A program made the translations under genes and the position numbers. A stretch of DNA of 64,000 nucleotides from Massilia sp. YIM B02769 (GTDB lineage: Bacteria > Pseudomonadota > Gammaproteobacteria > Burkholderiales > Burkholderiaceae_D): positions 288,551-352,550 of the forward strand of contig NZ_JASNRC010000007.1 in the NCBI RefSeq assembly GCF_030411995.1, written 5' to 3'. Below the pieces are notes generated by a model. The model was not told where the DNA came from, searched no databases, and was given only the letters and a program-made list of their open reading frames with translations. Positions 31,524 to 42,877 of this stretch are shown here, piece after piece (within the stretch, counting starts at the first letter, position 1; each line of letters starts with the position of its first letter).

Positions 31524-32618
31524 ATGCATTTCACCTTCCTCAGGAATACCCTCGAAAGCTGGGCGTTCGCCGTCGCCATTACCCTCGGCGTGACGCTGGC
31601 CCTGTACTGGCTGCGCCGCTTCGTGCTGCACCGGATGCAGGCCCTGTCGCAGGGCACCGGCGGCATGGCCGACGGCAATGTCCATGCCTTGGTCGCCCGG
31701 ATGCTGCGCAATACCTACATCGTCATCATGCTGGCGATGTCGGCCTACCTCGGCGCCCTGGTCCTGGACCTGAGCGACAAGCAGCACCTGGTCGCGTCGC
31801 GGGTGGCGATCGCCGCCCTGATCCTGCAACTGGCGATCTGGGGCGACACCCTGCTGCGCGCCTGGCGCGACCACTACCTTTCCAGAGACGGCAAGCGCGC
31901 GTCGCGCACCATCATCTGCTTCCTGAGCCGCCTGGCGCTGTGGGTGGTGGCCTTCCTGATGGTGCTGGACAATTTCGGCTTCAACATCACGGCCCTGGTG
32001 GCCAGCCTCGGCGTGGGCGGCATCGCGGTCGCGCTGGCGGTGCAGAACATCCTGGGCGACCTGTTCGCCTCGCTCTCGATCATGCTCGACAAGCCCTTCG
32101 AGATCGGCGATTTCATCATCGTTGGCGACGTGCTGGGCTCGGTCGAGCACATCGGCCTGAAGACCACGCGCCTGCGCGGCCTGGGCGGCGAGCAGGTGAT
32201 CTTCTCGAACGGCGACCTGCTCAAGAGCCGCATCCACAACCACAAGCGCATGGACACCCGGCGCGTCGCCTTCGTGCTGCGCGTGGCCTATGGCAGCAGC
32301 GAGGAGCAGCTGGCGCGCATTCCGGCGCTGATCCGCGAGGTGGTGAGCGCCGATCGGCAGGCCGCCTTCGAGCGCGCCCATTTCTTCAACTACGGCGAGT
32401 GGTCGCTGAACTTCGAGGTGGTGTACCACTTCCAGAGCCCGGACTACCTCGCCCACATGGATACCCAGCAGGCCATCCTGCTCGAGATCTACCGCAGGTT
32501 CGCGCGCGAAGGGATACGGTTTGCGCATCCGTTGTCGATCGTGAAGCTGGCGGACCAGGATGGAATGCCGCCGCATCCCGTGATGGCCGCGCCGCCGGAT
32601 GCGTCCTTCAAACATTGA
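31524..32618 (+). CDS. MscS-family mechanosensitive ion channel (first copy)
   Basis: The 364-residue inner-membrane protein has four or more hydrophobic segments. The pore-lining helix and beta domain are VASLGVGGIAVALAVQNILGD, then LFASLSIMLDKPFEIGDFI. The cytoplasmic part includes VEHIGLKTTRLRGLGGEQVIFSNGDLL. It releases solutes on osmotic downshock. A second paralogue lies at 46609 with nearly the same core. It appears to be transcribed alone. Confidence 0.92.
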   Translation: MHFTFLRNTLESWAFAVAITLGVTLALYWLRRFVLHRMQALSQGTGGMADGNVHALVARMLRNTYIVIMLAMSAYLGALVLDLSDKQHLVASRVAIAALILQLAIWGDTLLRAWRDHYLSRDGKRASRTIICFLSRLALWVVAFLMVLDNFGFNITALVASLGVGGIAVALAVQNILGDLFASLSIMLDKPFEIGDFIIVGDVLGSVEHIGLKTTRLRGLGGEQVIFSNGDLLKSRIHNHKRMDTRRVAFVLRVAYGSSEEQLARIPALIREVVSADRQAAFERAHFFNYGEWSLNFEVVYHFQSPDYLAHMDTQQAILLEIYRRFAREGIRFAHPLSIVKLADQDGMPPHPVMAAPPDASFKH

Positions 32619-32912
32619 GGGCGCGAGGGGTCGTACGGTGGGCCGGGCCGCGCTAGGCACGCCGTGCCCACGCGGTACGCACGGTCCCGGAGTCCGTTAC
32701 GGTGAAATGTCGCTCGAAACGGATGCGATGAAGGCAAACCGACGATGCGGCGTGGCTTCGCTCGGCGATTCGAGCGATATCTTCCCGCAGCAGGTGCAAG
32801 GTCGCGCACGTAACCGCGTGGGCACTTCGCTGTCGAGGCCCCCAGCCTCGACAGCCCCACCGTACGGTTGCGTTCGCAGGTAACGCGCGCCGCCAGCCAT
32901 TCCACCGGACGC
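32619..32912. repeat. Intergenic region with REP-like palindromes
   Basis: No gene is apparent. Around 32633-32685 lies a member of the GTACGGTGGG...GCCCACGCGGTAC family with an enlarged loop. The complementary end (CCCCACCGTACGG) recurs at about 32859-32872. Together they resemble an inverted REP pair (BIME) after the MscS gene. Confidence 0.55.
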
Positions 32913-32947
32913 AAAAAAGCCCGCCGGGCTTGCGCCGGGCGGGCTTC
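32913..32947 (-). terminator. Rho-independent terminator of the glycosyltransferase gene
   Basis: On the minus strand a GC-rich hairpin (AAGCCCGCCCGG...CCGGCGGGCTT) is followed by a T6 run (A6 at 32913-32918 on the plus strand), about 20 bp after the glycosyltransferase stop. Confidence 0.85.
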
Positions 32948-32965
32948 TACAAAACAGCGAATCGC

Positions 32966-34141
32966 TTACGCAGCCTGCACCGGCAGCGGCTCGGCGCGCT
33001 TCTCGATGACGGCTTCGATCGCCACCGGCGCCGGACGGGCCTTCTTGCCCGGCACGGCGTTGCTGATCAGTTCATGCATGCGGGCGGCGGTCTTGTCCCA
33101 CGAGGTGTTGGCGACGACTTCGCGCATGCGCTTGGCCATGGTGGCGTTCTCTTCGGCCGACTGGGCCAGCATGCGCTCGCAGGCGGCGATGTACTCGGCC
33201 GGGGTCTCGGCGATCGCCACCACGTCGCCGTACGGCACCTTGACGTCGGTGATCGGGGTGCTGACGCTCGGCTTTTCGGCCGCCATGTATTCCAGCACCT
33301 TGGTCGGGCTGATGAACTTGGTCGATTCGTTCATGGCGAACGGCAGCAGGCAGACGTCCCAGCCGGCCAGGAACTGCGGCAGTTCCTGATAGCCGCGCTG
33401 GCCCATGTAGTGGACGTTGTCGGCGCGCGGCAGTTCGGCCGGATCGATCTTCACGACCGGGCCAACCAGCACGATCTGCCATTCCGGGTGGGCGGCGGCC
33501 ATCTCGCGCACCAGGCCGGTGTCGAAGCGCTCGTCGATCACGCCGTAGAAGCCCAGGCGCGGACCGGCGACATGGGCCTGGTCCGGGTGCGAGATGGCGG
33601 CGTCCAGGGCCTGGCGGAAGTGGGCGGCGTCGACGCTGCTCGAGAAGCAGTGGGCGTTGGCGTGGCGGTTCTTCTTGGCTTCGTACAGGCTCGGGCCGCC
33701 GGTGAAGACCAGGTCGGCGATGTTCAGCAGCGCCGATTCGCGCTGCAGCAGCTGCTTCGGCGGGTTCTTGAAGGCGGCCAGTTCGTCCATGCAGTCGTAG
33801 ACGACCAGGGCCGGGTCCAGGCCCTGCAGCAGCGGCAGCGCCATCGGGGTGTAGAACCAGACGACCGGACGTTCGCCTTCCGGCACCAGGTCGGACAGCA
33901 GGCCTTGCAGGACCGGGATCTGGTCGTCGTGGAAGCCGTAGTGCGGGACATTGGTATGCGGCTGGCACACCGTGATGTTCGGCGCGACGGCCGTTTTCTT
34001 CAGGTGTGCGGGCCCTTCGGTTTGCACCGGTTCCTCGATGAAGAGGATGTTGTAGTGTTCGGCCAGACGCGTCATCAGGTGCTGGGGACGCTGAAACACG
34101 AAATCCCAACGGAGGTGGCAAAACACGATAAGGGTCTGCAT
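32966..34141 (-). CDS. Glycosyltransferase (GT-B fold, GT1/GT4-like)
   Basis: The 391-residue protein is of the type often found with UDP-galactopyranose mutase. The N-terminus LIVFCHLRWDFVFQRPQHLMTRLAEHYNILFIEEP is characteristic. LGFYGVIDERFDTGLV and VLVGPVVKIDPAELP begin the nucleotide-sugar domain. LLPFAMNESTKFISPTKVLEYMAAEKPSVSTPI is the donor-binding E-rich motif. The start has AAAGGAA upstream. It is probably cytoplasmic and involved in surface polysaccharide. No glycan genes are adjacent. Confidence 0.87.
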   Translation of the reverse strand: MQTLIVFCHLRWDFVFQRPQHLMTRLAEHYNILFIEEPVQTEGPAHLKKTAVAPNITVCQPHTNVPHYGFHDDQIPVLQGLLSDLVPEGERPVVWFYTPMALPLLQGLDPALVVYDCMDELAAFKNPPKQLLQRESALLNIADLVFTGGPSLYEAKKNRHANAHCFSSSVDAAHFRQALDAAISHPDQAHVAGPRLGFYGVIDERFDTGLVREMAAAHPEWQIVLVGPVVKIDPAELPRADNVHYMGQRGYQELPQFLAGWDVCLLPFAMNESTKFISPTKVLEYMAAEKPSVSTPITDVKVPYGDVVAIAETPAEYIAACERMLAQSAEENATMAKRMREVVANTSWDKTAARMHELISNAVPGKKARPAPVAIEAVIEKRAEPLPVQAA

Positions 34142-34634
34142 GTTGATTTCCTTTCGCCTTGGTGGCGTTTTAGTTGATCTTGGAGCCGTGTAACGGAAGG
34201 ATGCGCAAAGGGCTGGCGCGGTCTGCGAGGGACGCTGTGTGGGCCGCTTTTGTTACACCGGACCGGACAATCGTAACATGCAAATTTGCCATTATTTTCA
34301 GTTATGCATCGCAACATTCGGCTTCGGCAACGGCTTTGTCCCGCCCGACCTTCCGTTCTCATAGGAGCGCCTGGTGTTGCGCTGCCTCAGCTGTAAGGAA
34401 AGTCCTACCTACATACAAGAAAAACAACTACGAAAACTCATCCATATTGCTGAGCTGCGCAATCGTGCGCGGCTTCGAAAAGCGCTGCCGAGGCGGTTTT
34501 CGCGCCGATAAGGGATGCCGCAAAAGCAGGCAGAGGCTGTAGGCCTGGAGGAAAGGAACGACCGTGCGGAAGGCACGGCCAGGCGGGTCGATACGGATGA
34601 GAATGCTGCGCCGCAGCATGGGTCGAGCACCCTG
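34142..34634. other. Intergenic region without an identifiable gene
   Basis: This stretch of about 490 bp is less GC-rich than its flanks, especially 34240-34330 and 34400-34450, and presumably carries the glycosyltransferase promoter on the minus strand. It has short inverted repeats at about 34557-34600 and 34600-34630 and no open frame with gene-like coding character. Confidence 0.45.
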
Positions 34635-34731
34635 CTCCGGCGCTTGTGTCCGGCGCTTGTGTCCGGCGCTTGTCTCCGGCGCTTGTCTCCTGCGACTATT
34701 CCGGCGCTTATTCCGGCGCTTATTCCGGCGG
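34635..34731. repeat. Tandem 12-13-bp repeat array
   Basis: About seven copies of the core TCCGGCGCTTGTG or TCCGGCGCTTAT follow one another. The first units have period 13, the last period 12, with one diverged unit (CTCCTGCGACTAT) between. The array overlaps the last codons and the stop of the DUF2863-like gene (stop at 34720). Confidence 0.8.
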
Positions 34732-35943
34732 ATAGGGCTGGGCGCCCTCGGGATGCCCGTCTGCGCTGAAGCTGTCGGCGGTCGACACATCGTCGATGCC
34801 GATCGAGCCCAGGGCGTGGCACAGCTCGTCGACCTCGGCGCCGAGATCGGCCGCAAGGTCGACCGGCTTCTCCACACCGCCCCAGGGCGGGCCGCCGTCG
34901 AGCGCATACAGGTTCACGCGCAGGATGATGTGCTCGCCGCCGTCGACCGGCGCCACCACGGCGCGCACGGCATCGGGCGCCAGTTCCTTCTCCAGCAGCA
35001 AGCCGTTGATCTCGGACAGCAGGCCCAGCAGGGCCAGCTCGGCCACGCCCCCTTCCTTGGCTCCGTAGAACAGGTCCTGGTAGAGGAAGTTGATGGCCAC
35101 GCGCTCGGGGTCTTGCGCCAGGCAGCGCGCCACCAGCGGCGCCACGCGCTCGGTCCATGCGCGGTAGCGGCGCATGCGTTCGGCAAAGTACACGTCGGCG
35201 CCGATTTCATCCTTCGGCACCTCGTAGAACGGGTCGCCCACCCGCTTCATCGAGAAGCCGAGCAGGAAGCGCAGTTCCATCGCCTCTTCGTCGGGGGCGA
35301 AGCGTTCGCCGCTCCAACCGCGGATGCTCGCTTCCAGCAGCGGCGCCGCCACGGGCTTCCTGCTGGTCATGCTCGCGGCCGCTTCGCGCAGCAGCTCCTG
35401 CAGGGCGCTGTAGGGAATGTGGTCGATCTCGGCCAGGTCGTAGGCGTGGCGCACCAGCGCCACCTTCGCGTCCTTGCTGTCGAGGTCGGCGGCGATGAAG
35501 CTGGCCGCCAGTTCCTCGTAGGCGGCATCTTCGGCGAAGGTTTCCGCGGCCACCAGGCCGCCGCTGCTGCGCACGAACAGCGGGATCAGGAAGGCGTCGA
35601 TCTCGCGCTCCGGCTCGCCTTCCTTGCGGATGTGCAGGGTCGCGGCCTGCTCGCCGATGTGGGCGCGCAGCAGGCGGCAGGCTTCCGGATCGGTGAAGCG
35701 GGCCAGCTCGATGGCGCCGTACAGCACCTCGTCGCGCTTGCGGCGCAGCGCCTTGCGCACCGTTACCACCAGCTCTTCCTCGCGCGCGGCGGCCAGTTCC
35801 GGGTCGCCTTCCTCGCCTTCGGCCACGTCAAGCGCCAGGTCGGCCAGGGCCTGGGCCAGCGCGTCGAGATCGGGTTCGTCGGCGGAGGAATGGGAGGCTG
35901 CGCCTTTGCGCGGCGCCGGCTTCTTATTTTTCGGCATGGGCAT
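34720..35943 (-). CDS. DUF2863-like protein
   Basis: The protein is about 407 residues from MPMPKNKK; an earlier in-frame ATG at 35976 is possible. It is acidic overall with no signal peptide or membrane segment. Segments such as FTDPEACRLLRAHIGEQAATLHIRKEG, IDHIPYSALQELLREAAASM and GGEHIILRVNLYALDGGPP are reminiscent of the Burkholderiales DUF2863 family. It is cytoplasmic and of unknown function. The C-terminal end lies within a tandem repeat array, so its last residues may vary between strains. Confidence 0.65.
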   Translation of the reverse strand: MPMPKNKKPAPRKGAASHSSADEPDLDALAQALADLALDVAEGEEGDPELAAAREEELVVTVRKALRRKRDEVLYGAIELARFTDPEACRLLRAHIGEQAATLHIRKEGEPEREIDAFLIPLFVRSSGGLVAAETFAEDAAYEELAASFIAADLDSKDAKVALVRHAYDLAEIDHIPYSALQELLREAAASMTSRKPVAAPLLEASIRGWSGERFAPDEEAMELRFLLGFSMKRVGDPFYEVPKDEIGADVYFAERMRRYRAWTERVAPLVARCLAQDPERVAINFLYQDLFYGAKEGGVAELALLGLLSEINGLLLEKELAPDAVRAVVAPVDGGEHIILRVNLYALDGGPPWGGVEKPVDLAADLGAEVDELCHALGSIGIDDVSTADSFSADGHPEGAQPYPPE

Positions 35944-36012
35944 GGATATCGGTTGATGAAGGCGCCATGGTAGCAAATCGGCGCGCCGGAGCGCGCGTTG
36001 CCTGAAGGCTGG

Positions 36013-38292
<2,280 letters not shown>

Positions 38293-38524
38293 CGCGGGCT
38301 CACAGGCGGACGGCCGTCGACATGACAGCCAGCAAATCGATGATACCAATGCTGCAACATAAATCAAGGAAAGAATATTTACACGGCATTACCGCGCAAC
38401 GGGGTGGGCGCAATCGACAGCTTTATGGGCTTTTCGGCAAGCTTGCTGACGGGGCGGCGTGCGCCGGTGTATGCTTCGCTCATCCATCCAACGACCCACT
38501 TTTTACTCCGGAGCGCAGCCGTTC

Positions 38525-39817
38525 ATGCTCAATCACTTTTTCAAACTCAAGGAAAGCGGCACCGACGTCCGCACCGAGCTGCTCGCCGGCCTGACGACTT
38601 TCCTGACGATGGCCTACATCATCTTCGTCAACCCCTCGATCCTGGGCGACGCCGGCATGCCGAAGGAGTCGGTGTTCGTCGCCACCTGCATCGTCGCCGC
38701 CCTCGGCACCGCCGTCATGGGCCTGTACGCCAACTACCCGATCGGCATGGCGCCCGGCATGGGCCTGAACGCCTACTTCGCCTACGCCGTAGTGCTGGGC
38801 ATGGGCGTGGCCTGGCCGGCGGCGCTGGGCGCCGTGTTCATCTCGGGCTGCCTGTTCATCCTGGTCTCGGTGTTCGGGCTGCGCGGCATGATCGTCAACG
38901 GCATCCCGCATTCGCTGCGGGTGGCGATCACCGTCGGCCTGGGCATGTTCCTGGCCCTGATCGCGCTGAAGAACGCCGGCATCGTGGTCGGCAGCGAGCC
39001 GACCCTGGTGAAGGCCGGCGACCTGCACGCGCCGCCGGCGGTGATGGCCATCATCGGCTTCATCCTGATCGTCACCCTCGACCGCCTGAAGGTGCGCGGC
39101 GCGATCCTGATCGGCATCATCGTGGTCACGGTACTGAGCTTCTTCTTCGGCGGGAATACCTTCAAGGGCATCTTCTCGGCGCCGCCGTCGATCGATCCGA
39201 CCCTGTTCAAGCTGGACATTCCGGGCGCACTGTCGGTCGGTATTTTGAACGTGGTATTGGTGTTCTTCCTGGTCGAGCTGTTCGACGCCACCGGCACCCT
39301 GATGGGCGTGGCCAGCCGCGCCGGCCTGCTGGTCGAGGGCAAGATGGAACGTTTGAACAAGGCCCTGCTGGCCGACAGCGGCGCGATCGTCGCCGGCTCG
39401 GTGCTGGGCACCTCCAGCACCACCGCCTACATCGAAAGCGCGGCCGGGGTCCAGGCCGGCGGGCGCACCGGCCTGACGGCGCTGGCCGTGGCGGTGCTGT
39501 TCCTGGCCTGCCTGTTCATCGCGCCGCTGGCCGGCGTGGTGCCGGCCTACGCCACCGCCCCTGCCCTCCTTTTTGTGGCCTGCCTGATGCTGCGCGACCT
39601 CGGCGACATCGAATGGGGCGACACCACCGAGAGCATCCCGGCGGCGATCACCGCGCTGGTGATCCCCTTCACCTACTCGATCGCGGAAGGCATCGCCTTC
39701 GGCTTCATCACCTATGCGGCGCTGAAGCTGACCACCGGCCGCGCGCGCGACGTGAAACCCATCGTCTGGATCATTGCCGCACTATTCATTTTCAAGATCG
39801 TCTATATCGGAACATGA
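38525..39817 (+). CDS. NCS2-family (AzgA-like) purine permease
   Basis: The protein is about 430 residues from the ATG at 38525 (MLNHFFKLKESGTDVRTELLAGLTTFLTMAYIIFVNP, the classic start). AzgA motifs are ANYPIGMAPGMGLNAYFAY, LRVAITVGLGMFLALIALKN, VELFDATGTLMGVASRAG, LGTSSTTAYIESAAGV and GDTTESIPA. It imports hypoxanthine/guanine or adenine by proton symport. A longer frame upstream (38459) is not needed. No purine riboswitch is visible in the 230 bp before it. Confidence 0.93.
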   Translation: MLNHFFKLKESGTDVRTELLAGLTTFLTMAYIIFVNPSILGDAGMPKESVFVATCIVAALGTAVMGLYANYPIGMAPGMGLNAYFAYAVVLGMGVAWPAALGAVFISGCLFILVSVFGLRGMIVNGIPHSLRVAITVGLGMFLALIALKNAGIVVGSEPTLVKAGDLHAPPAVMAIIGFILIVTLDRLKVRGAILIGIIVVTVLSFFFGGNTFKGIFSAPPSIDPTLFKLDIPGALSVGILNVVLVFFLVELFDATGTLMGVASRAGLLVEGKMERLNKALLADSGAIVAGSVLGTSSTTAYIESAAGVQAGGRTGLTALAVAVLFLACLFIAPLAGVVPAYATAPALLFVACLMLRDLGDIEWGDTTESIPAAITALVIPFTYSIAEGIAFGFITYAALKLTTGRARDVKPIVWIIAALFIFKIVYIGT

Positions 39818-40037
39818 ACGTGCTCCCGCGGCGCCTACGGCTGAGTCGTTTATCTGCCGCACAAGCGCCGCGGCCGCGATTTCCGGCTGACCGGAAGGCG
39901 TGCACGTGCTGCTTCTGGGATACAATGTGGGCCGAGCCCCACTGCCGCACGACGTGCACCGGCGCTCCTTCCCGCGAACGAATGAACGACCGGCGTGCAG
40001 CGGCCCCCGGGCCGCCGCAGCCGTGCACAACGCAACG

Positions 40038-40859
40038 ATGCTTATGAAATCTCTTCCCCTGTACGCGCTGGCCCTGCTGGCCTGCGCACACGGCGCCGCA
40101 GCCGCCGCCGGCGGCGCTGCCGACGAGCTCCCGACCATCGGCAACATCCACAGCGGCCTGACCGTCGCCCGCCCGGAGACCATTCCCGAAGGCGGCTGGT
40201 TCACCTCGGCCGAGCTGGGCGCGATCAGCACCACCGGCAACACCACCGGCACCTCGGTCACCGGCAAGATCGACGCCCGTCACGAGACGGCCGACTGGAG
40301 CAACGAATACATCCTGAGCGGCTTCTTCAAGGAAGACGAGATCACCGACGACGACGGCGAGCGTTATCGCCAGCGTTCGGCCGAGCGCTGGGCCCTGTCG
40401 GCCAAGGCCGCCTACAAGCTGATGAAGGAAGGCTCGCGCGCCTTTGCGCTGGCCTCGCACGTGAACGACAAGTTCGGCGCCTACACGCGCTATACCTCGT
40501 TCGCGGTCGGTCACGGCTCGCAGCTGTTCAATACCGACACCAAGGCGCTCGATGTGGAAATCGGTCCGGGTTATTTCACCGGCCAGCGCGAGACCGGCGA
40601 CACCGAGAACGGCTTCACCGTACGCGGCGCGGCCCGCTTCCGCTGGCAGGTCAGCCCGTCGGCGGCGTTCGTCCAGACCGTGAGCGTGGAGCGCGGCACC
40701 TCGAACGTGCACTCGATCGCGGAATCGTCGCTGAGCACCAAGATCAACGACACCATGCAGATGAAGGCCGCCTTCAGCGCCCGCAACGACACCAACGTCC
40801 CCGAGGACAAGAAGAACACGGATACGCAGACCTCGCTGACGCTGGTGTATTCGTTCTAA
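40038..40859 (+). CDS. DUF481 outer-membrane beta-barrel protein
   Basis: The protein is about 273 residues with a signal peptide (MLMKSLPLYALALLACAHGAAA). ATG at 40038 or 40044 are both possible; an in-frame upstream stretch from 39900 is unlikely to be translated. GGWFTSAELGAISTTGNTTGTSVTGKIDARHETADW and the alternating hydrophobic strands to the C-terminal LVYSF match DUF481 (YdiY-like, salt-induced outer-membrane family). It ends in Phe, as expected for BAM substrates. Confidence 0.9.
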   Translation: MLMKSLPLYALALLACAHGAAAAAGGAADELPTIGNIHSGLTVARPETIPEGGWFTSAELGAISTTGNTTGTSVTGKIDARHETADWSNEYILSGFFKEDEITDDDGERYRQRSAERWALSAKAAYKLMKEGSRAFALASHVNDKFGAYTRYTSFAVGHGSQLFNTDTKALDVEIGPGYFTGQRETGDTENGFTVRGAARFRWQVSPSAAFVQTVSVERGTSNVHSIAESSLSTKINDTMQMKAAFSARNDTNVPEDKKNTDTQTSLTLVYSF

Positions 40860-40890
40860 CCGCTTCCCCGGCCGGCACGCGTTCGACTTC

Positions 40891-41035
40891 CGTAGGGTGG
40901 ACTCCCGAGTCCACGCGGTACCGCCCGGGCATATCGGCATGCGGTTCACAGCCTGCTAAGCATGCATGCGACGACGTTCGCAAGCGTTGCGGTGTTCCAT
41001 GGCACGACCGCGTGGACTCGGGAGTCCACCCTACG
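40891..41035. repeat. Inverted REP pair (BIME-like)
   Basis: Two perfect 28-bp inverted copies lie at 40891-40918 and 41008-41035 (CGTAGGGTGGACTCC... and its reverse complement), each itself containing the GGACTC/GAGTCC palindrome. They are separated by 89 bp. Confidence 0.8.
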
Positions 41036-41149
41036 AGCGTGTGAAAAAATCGCCATGGCTGCGTTGCCTCGTCTCGCCGTACATTCGTACTGTCTTCGAC
41101 TCGGCGCCGGTGGGCCGTATCCCTTGCCCTGACAATTTTTTCACACGCT
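41036..41149. mobile_element. MITE-like element with terminal inverted repeats and a 5-bp target duplication
   Basis: The 114-bp element has 15-bp perfect terminal inverted repeats (AGCGTGTGAAAAAAT and its complement at 41135-41149). It is flanked on both sides by CTACG (41031-41035 and 41150-41154), consistent with a 5-bp target duplication. It contains no gene and inserted at the tip of the REP pair. Confidence 0.6.
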
Positions 41150-41163
41150 CTACGAATTTCAAC

Positions 41164-41184
41164 GGCGCCGTTCAGCACGGCGCC
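41164..41184 (-). terminator. Hairpin at the 3' end of the MHS transporter gene
   Basis: A GGCGCCG/CGGCGCC stem with a 7-base loop lies 8 bp after the transporter stop on the minus strand. It is followed by only a weak T-rich tract (GTTGAAATT). Confidence 0.4.
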
Positions 41185-41191
41185 GCCTCCC

Positions 41192-42484
41192 TTACTCAGC
41201 CACCGCTTTTTCGCGCACGTGCTCGCGCGCCTTGCCCGAGGTGAGGATCAGCGCCACCAGGCTCAGCAGCGCTGCGGCCGACAGGTACCAGCCCACCGAT
41301 GCGATCCCGTACTCGGTCGCCAGCTTGGTGGCGATGTAGGGCGCCAGCGATGCGCCCAGGATGCCCGCCAGGTTGAAGGTCAGCGAGGCGCCGGTGTAGC
41401 GCACCGCCGGCGGGAACAGCTCGGCCAGCAGCGTGCCGAGCGGGCCGTAGGTCAGTCCCATCAGGCCCAGGCCGATGATCATGAACAGCATCACGGTGCC
41501 CATGTGGCCGGACACGAACAGCTGGCCGAAGGTGAGGCCGAAGAGCGTGATCCCGAGCGTCACCGCGATCATCGCCGCGCGCCGGCCGAAGCGGTCGGCG
41601 ATCAGCGCCGACGGCGGGATCGTCAGGCCGAAGAACACCACCGCGCCCAACTGCATGAACAGGAAGTCGGTGCGCGAGAAGCCCAGCGCGGTCGTGCCCC
41701 AGCTCAGCGCGAACACCGTCATCAGGTAGAACAGCACGAAGGTCGACAGCGCCATCAGCGTGCCCAGCACCAGCGGGCCGCCATGGTCGCGCAGCACGGC
41801 GACGACCGGCACCTTCACGCGCTCGCCGCGGTCCAGCACCTTCTGGAAGTCGGGCGTCTCGGTGATTTTCAAACGCACGTACAGGCCGACGGCCACCAAG
41901 ATCGCGCTGGCCAGGAAGGGCACGCGCCAGCCCCAGGCGAAGAACTGGTCTTCGCTCAGGGTTTGGGTGAGCAGCAGGAAGGTGCCGCCCGACAGGAAGA
42001 AGCCGATCGGCGCGCCCAGCTGCGGGAACATGCCATACCAGGCGCGCTTGCCCGGCGGCGCGTTCTCGGTGGCGAGCAGCACCGCCCCGCCCCATTCGCC
42101 GCCCAGGCCCAGGCCCTGGCCGAAGCGGCACAAGGCCAGCAGCAGCGGCGCCAGGGTGCCGATGGTGGCGTAGGTCGGCAAGAGGCCGATCACGATGGTC
42201 GAGACGCCCATGGTCAGCAGGGCCGCGACCAGCGTGGCCTTGCGGCCGATGCGGTCGCCGTAGTGGCCGAACACGGCCGAGCCGATCGGCCGCGCGAAGA
42301 AGGCGATGGCGAAGGTGGCGAAGGACTGCAGCATGGCCGCGGTCGGGTCCGAGCCCGGGAAGAACAGCTTCGGGAAGACCAGCACCGCCGCCGTGGCGTA
42401 GATGTAGAAGTCGAAGAATTCGATGGTGGTGCCGATCAGGCTGGCGAACAATACCGTGCGCGCGCGGTTCTTCGGCGCGGTCAT
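41192..42484 (-). CDS. MFS transporter, metabolite:H+ symporter (MHS) type
   Basis: The 430-residue protein has 12 predicted transmembrane helices. MHS signatures are SLIGTTIEFFDFYIYATAAVLVFPKLFFP, RPIGSAVFGHYGDRIGRKATL and GRFGQGLGLGGEWGGAVLLATE-like CRFGQGLGLGGEWGGAVLLA. The second half contains ADRFGRRAAM. It imports an organic acid or a compatible solute such as proline betaine; specificity is unknown. Its start overlaps the thioredoxin stop by 4 bp (ATGA), so the two are coupled. Confidence 0.92.
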   Translation of the reverse strand: MTAPKNRARTVLFASLIGTTIEFFDFYIYATAAVLVFPKLFFPGSDPTAAMLQSFATFAIAFFARPIGSAVFGHYGDRIGRKATLVAALLTMGVSTIVIGLLPTYATIGTLAPLLLALCRFGQGLGLGGEWGGAVLLATENAPPGKRAWYGMFPQLGAPIGFFLSGGTFLLLTQTLSEDQFFAWGWRVPFLASAILVAVGLYVRLKITETPDFQKVLDRGERVKVPVVAVLRDHGGPLVLGTLMALSTFVLFYLMTVFALSWGTTALGFSRTDFLFMQLGAVVFFGLTIPPSALIADRFGRRAAMIAVTLGITLFGLTFGQLFVSGHMGTVMLFMIIGLGLMGLTYGPLGTLLAELFPPAVRYTGASLTFNLAGILGASLAPYIATKLATEYGIASVGWYLSAAALLSLVALILTSGKAREHVREKAVAE

Positions 42485-42798
42485 GGATTGCCCGCCTTGG
42501 CCAGGGCTGCACGCACTTCGTCGGCGTCAAGCGGACGGGTCACCCGCGCGACTTCCACGCCGTCCTTCATGACCACCACGGTCGGCCACAGCTTGATGCG
42601 GAACGAGCGTCCCAGCGCACGGCCCGGGCCATCCTCGACCTTGATGTGTTTGGCCTGGGGGTAGTCCTGCAATGCCTGCTCGATCAGCGGCTCGCCGGCG
42701 CGGCAATAGCCGCACCAGTTGGTGCCGAAGTCGACGGCGGTGATGCCGGAGGCCGCATCGATCGCGCTGCGCTCCGGCTGGGTTGCTTCATAGGTCAT
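42481..42798 (-). CDS. Thioredoxin-family protein
   Basis: The 105-residue protein has a CXXC redox site in VDFGTNWCGYCRAGEPLIEQ (WCGYC, not the WCGPC of housekeeping thioredoxin). The cis-Pro is in LWPTVVVMKDG. It has no signal peptide, so it is cytoplasmic. It is first in a pair with the MHS transporter. WCGYC is seen in thioredoxin-like proteins that reduce specific partners. Confidence 0.9.
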   Translation of the reverse strand: MTYEATQPERSAIDAASGITAVDFGTNWCGYCRAGEPLIEQALQDYPQAKHIKVEDGPGRALGRSFRIKLWPTVVVMKDGVEVARVTRPLDADEVRAALAKAGNP

Positions 42799-42877
42799 AC
42801 GTTGGCTCCTCCATGGTGTTTTATGTAATAAGCCTACCTCAAAACGCCATGGAAGAGTTAGTACTGCAACTTTTCAT

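Noticed and set aside
34635..34731. Tandem repeats as a CRISPR array
   Set aside because: Units are only 12-13 bp and directly adjacent with no spacers; there are no cas genes.
38293..38524. Purine riboswitch before the NCS2 permease
   Set aside because: I find no three-way-junction layout or conserved purine aptamer core in the region.
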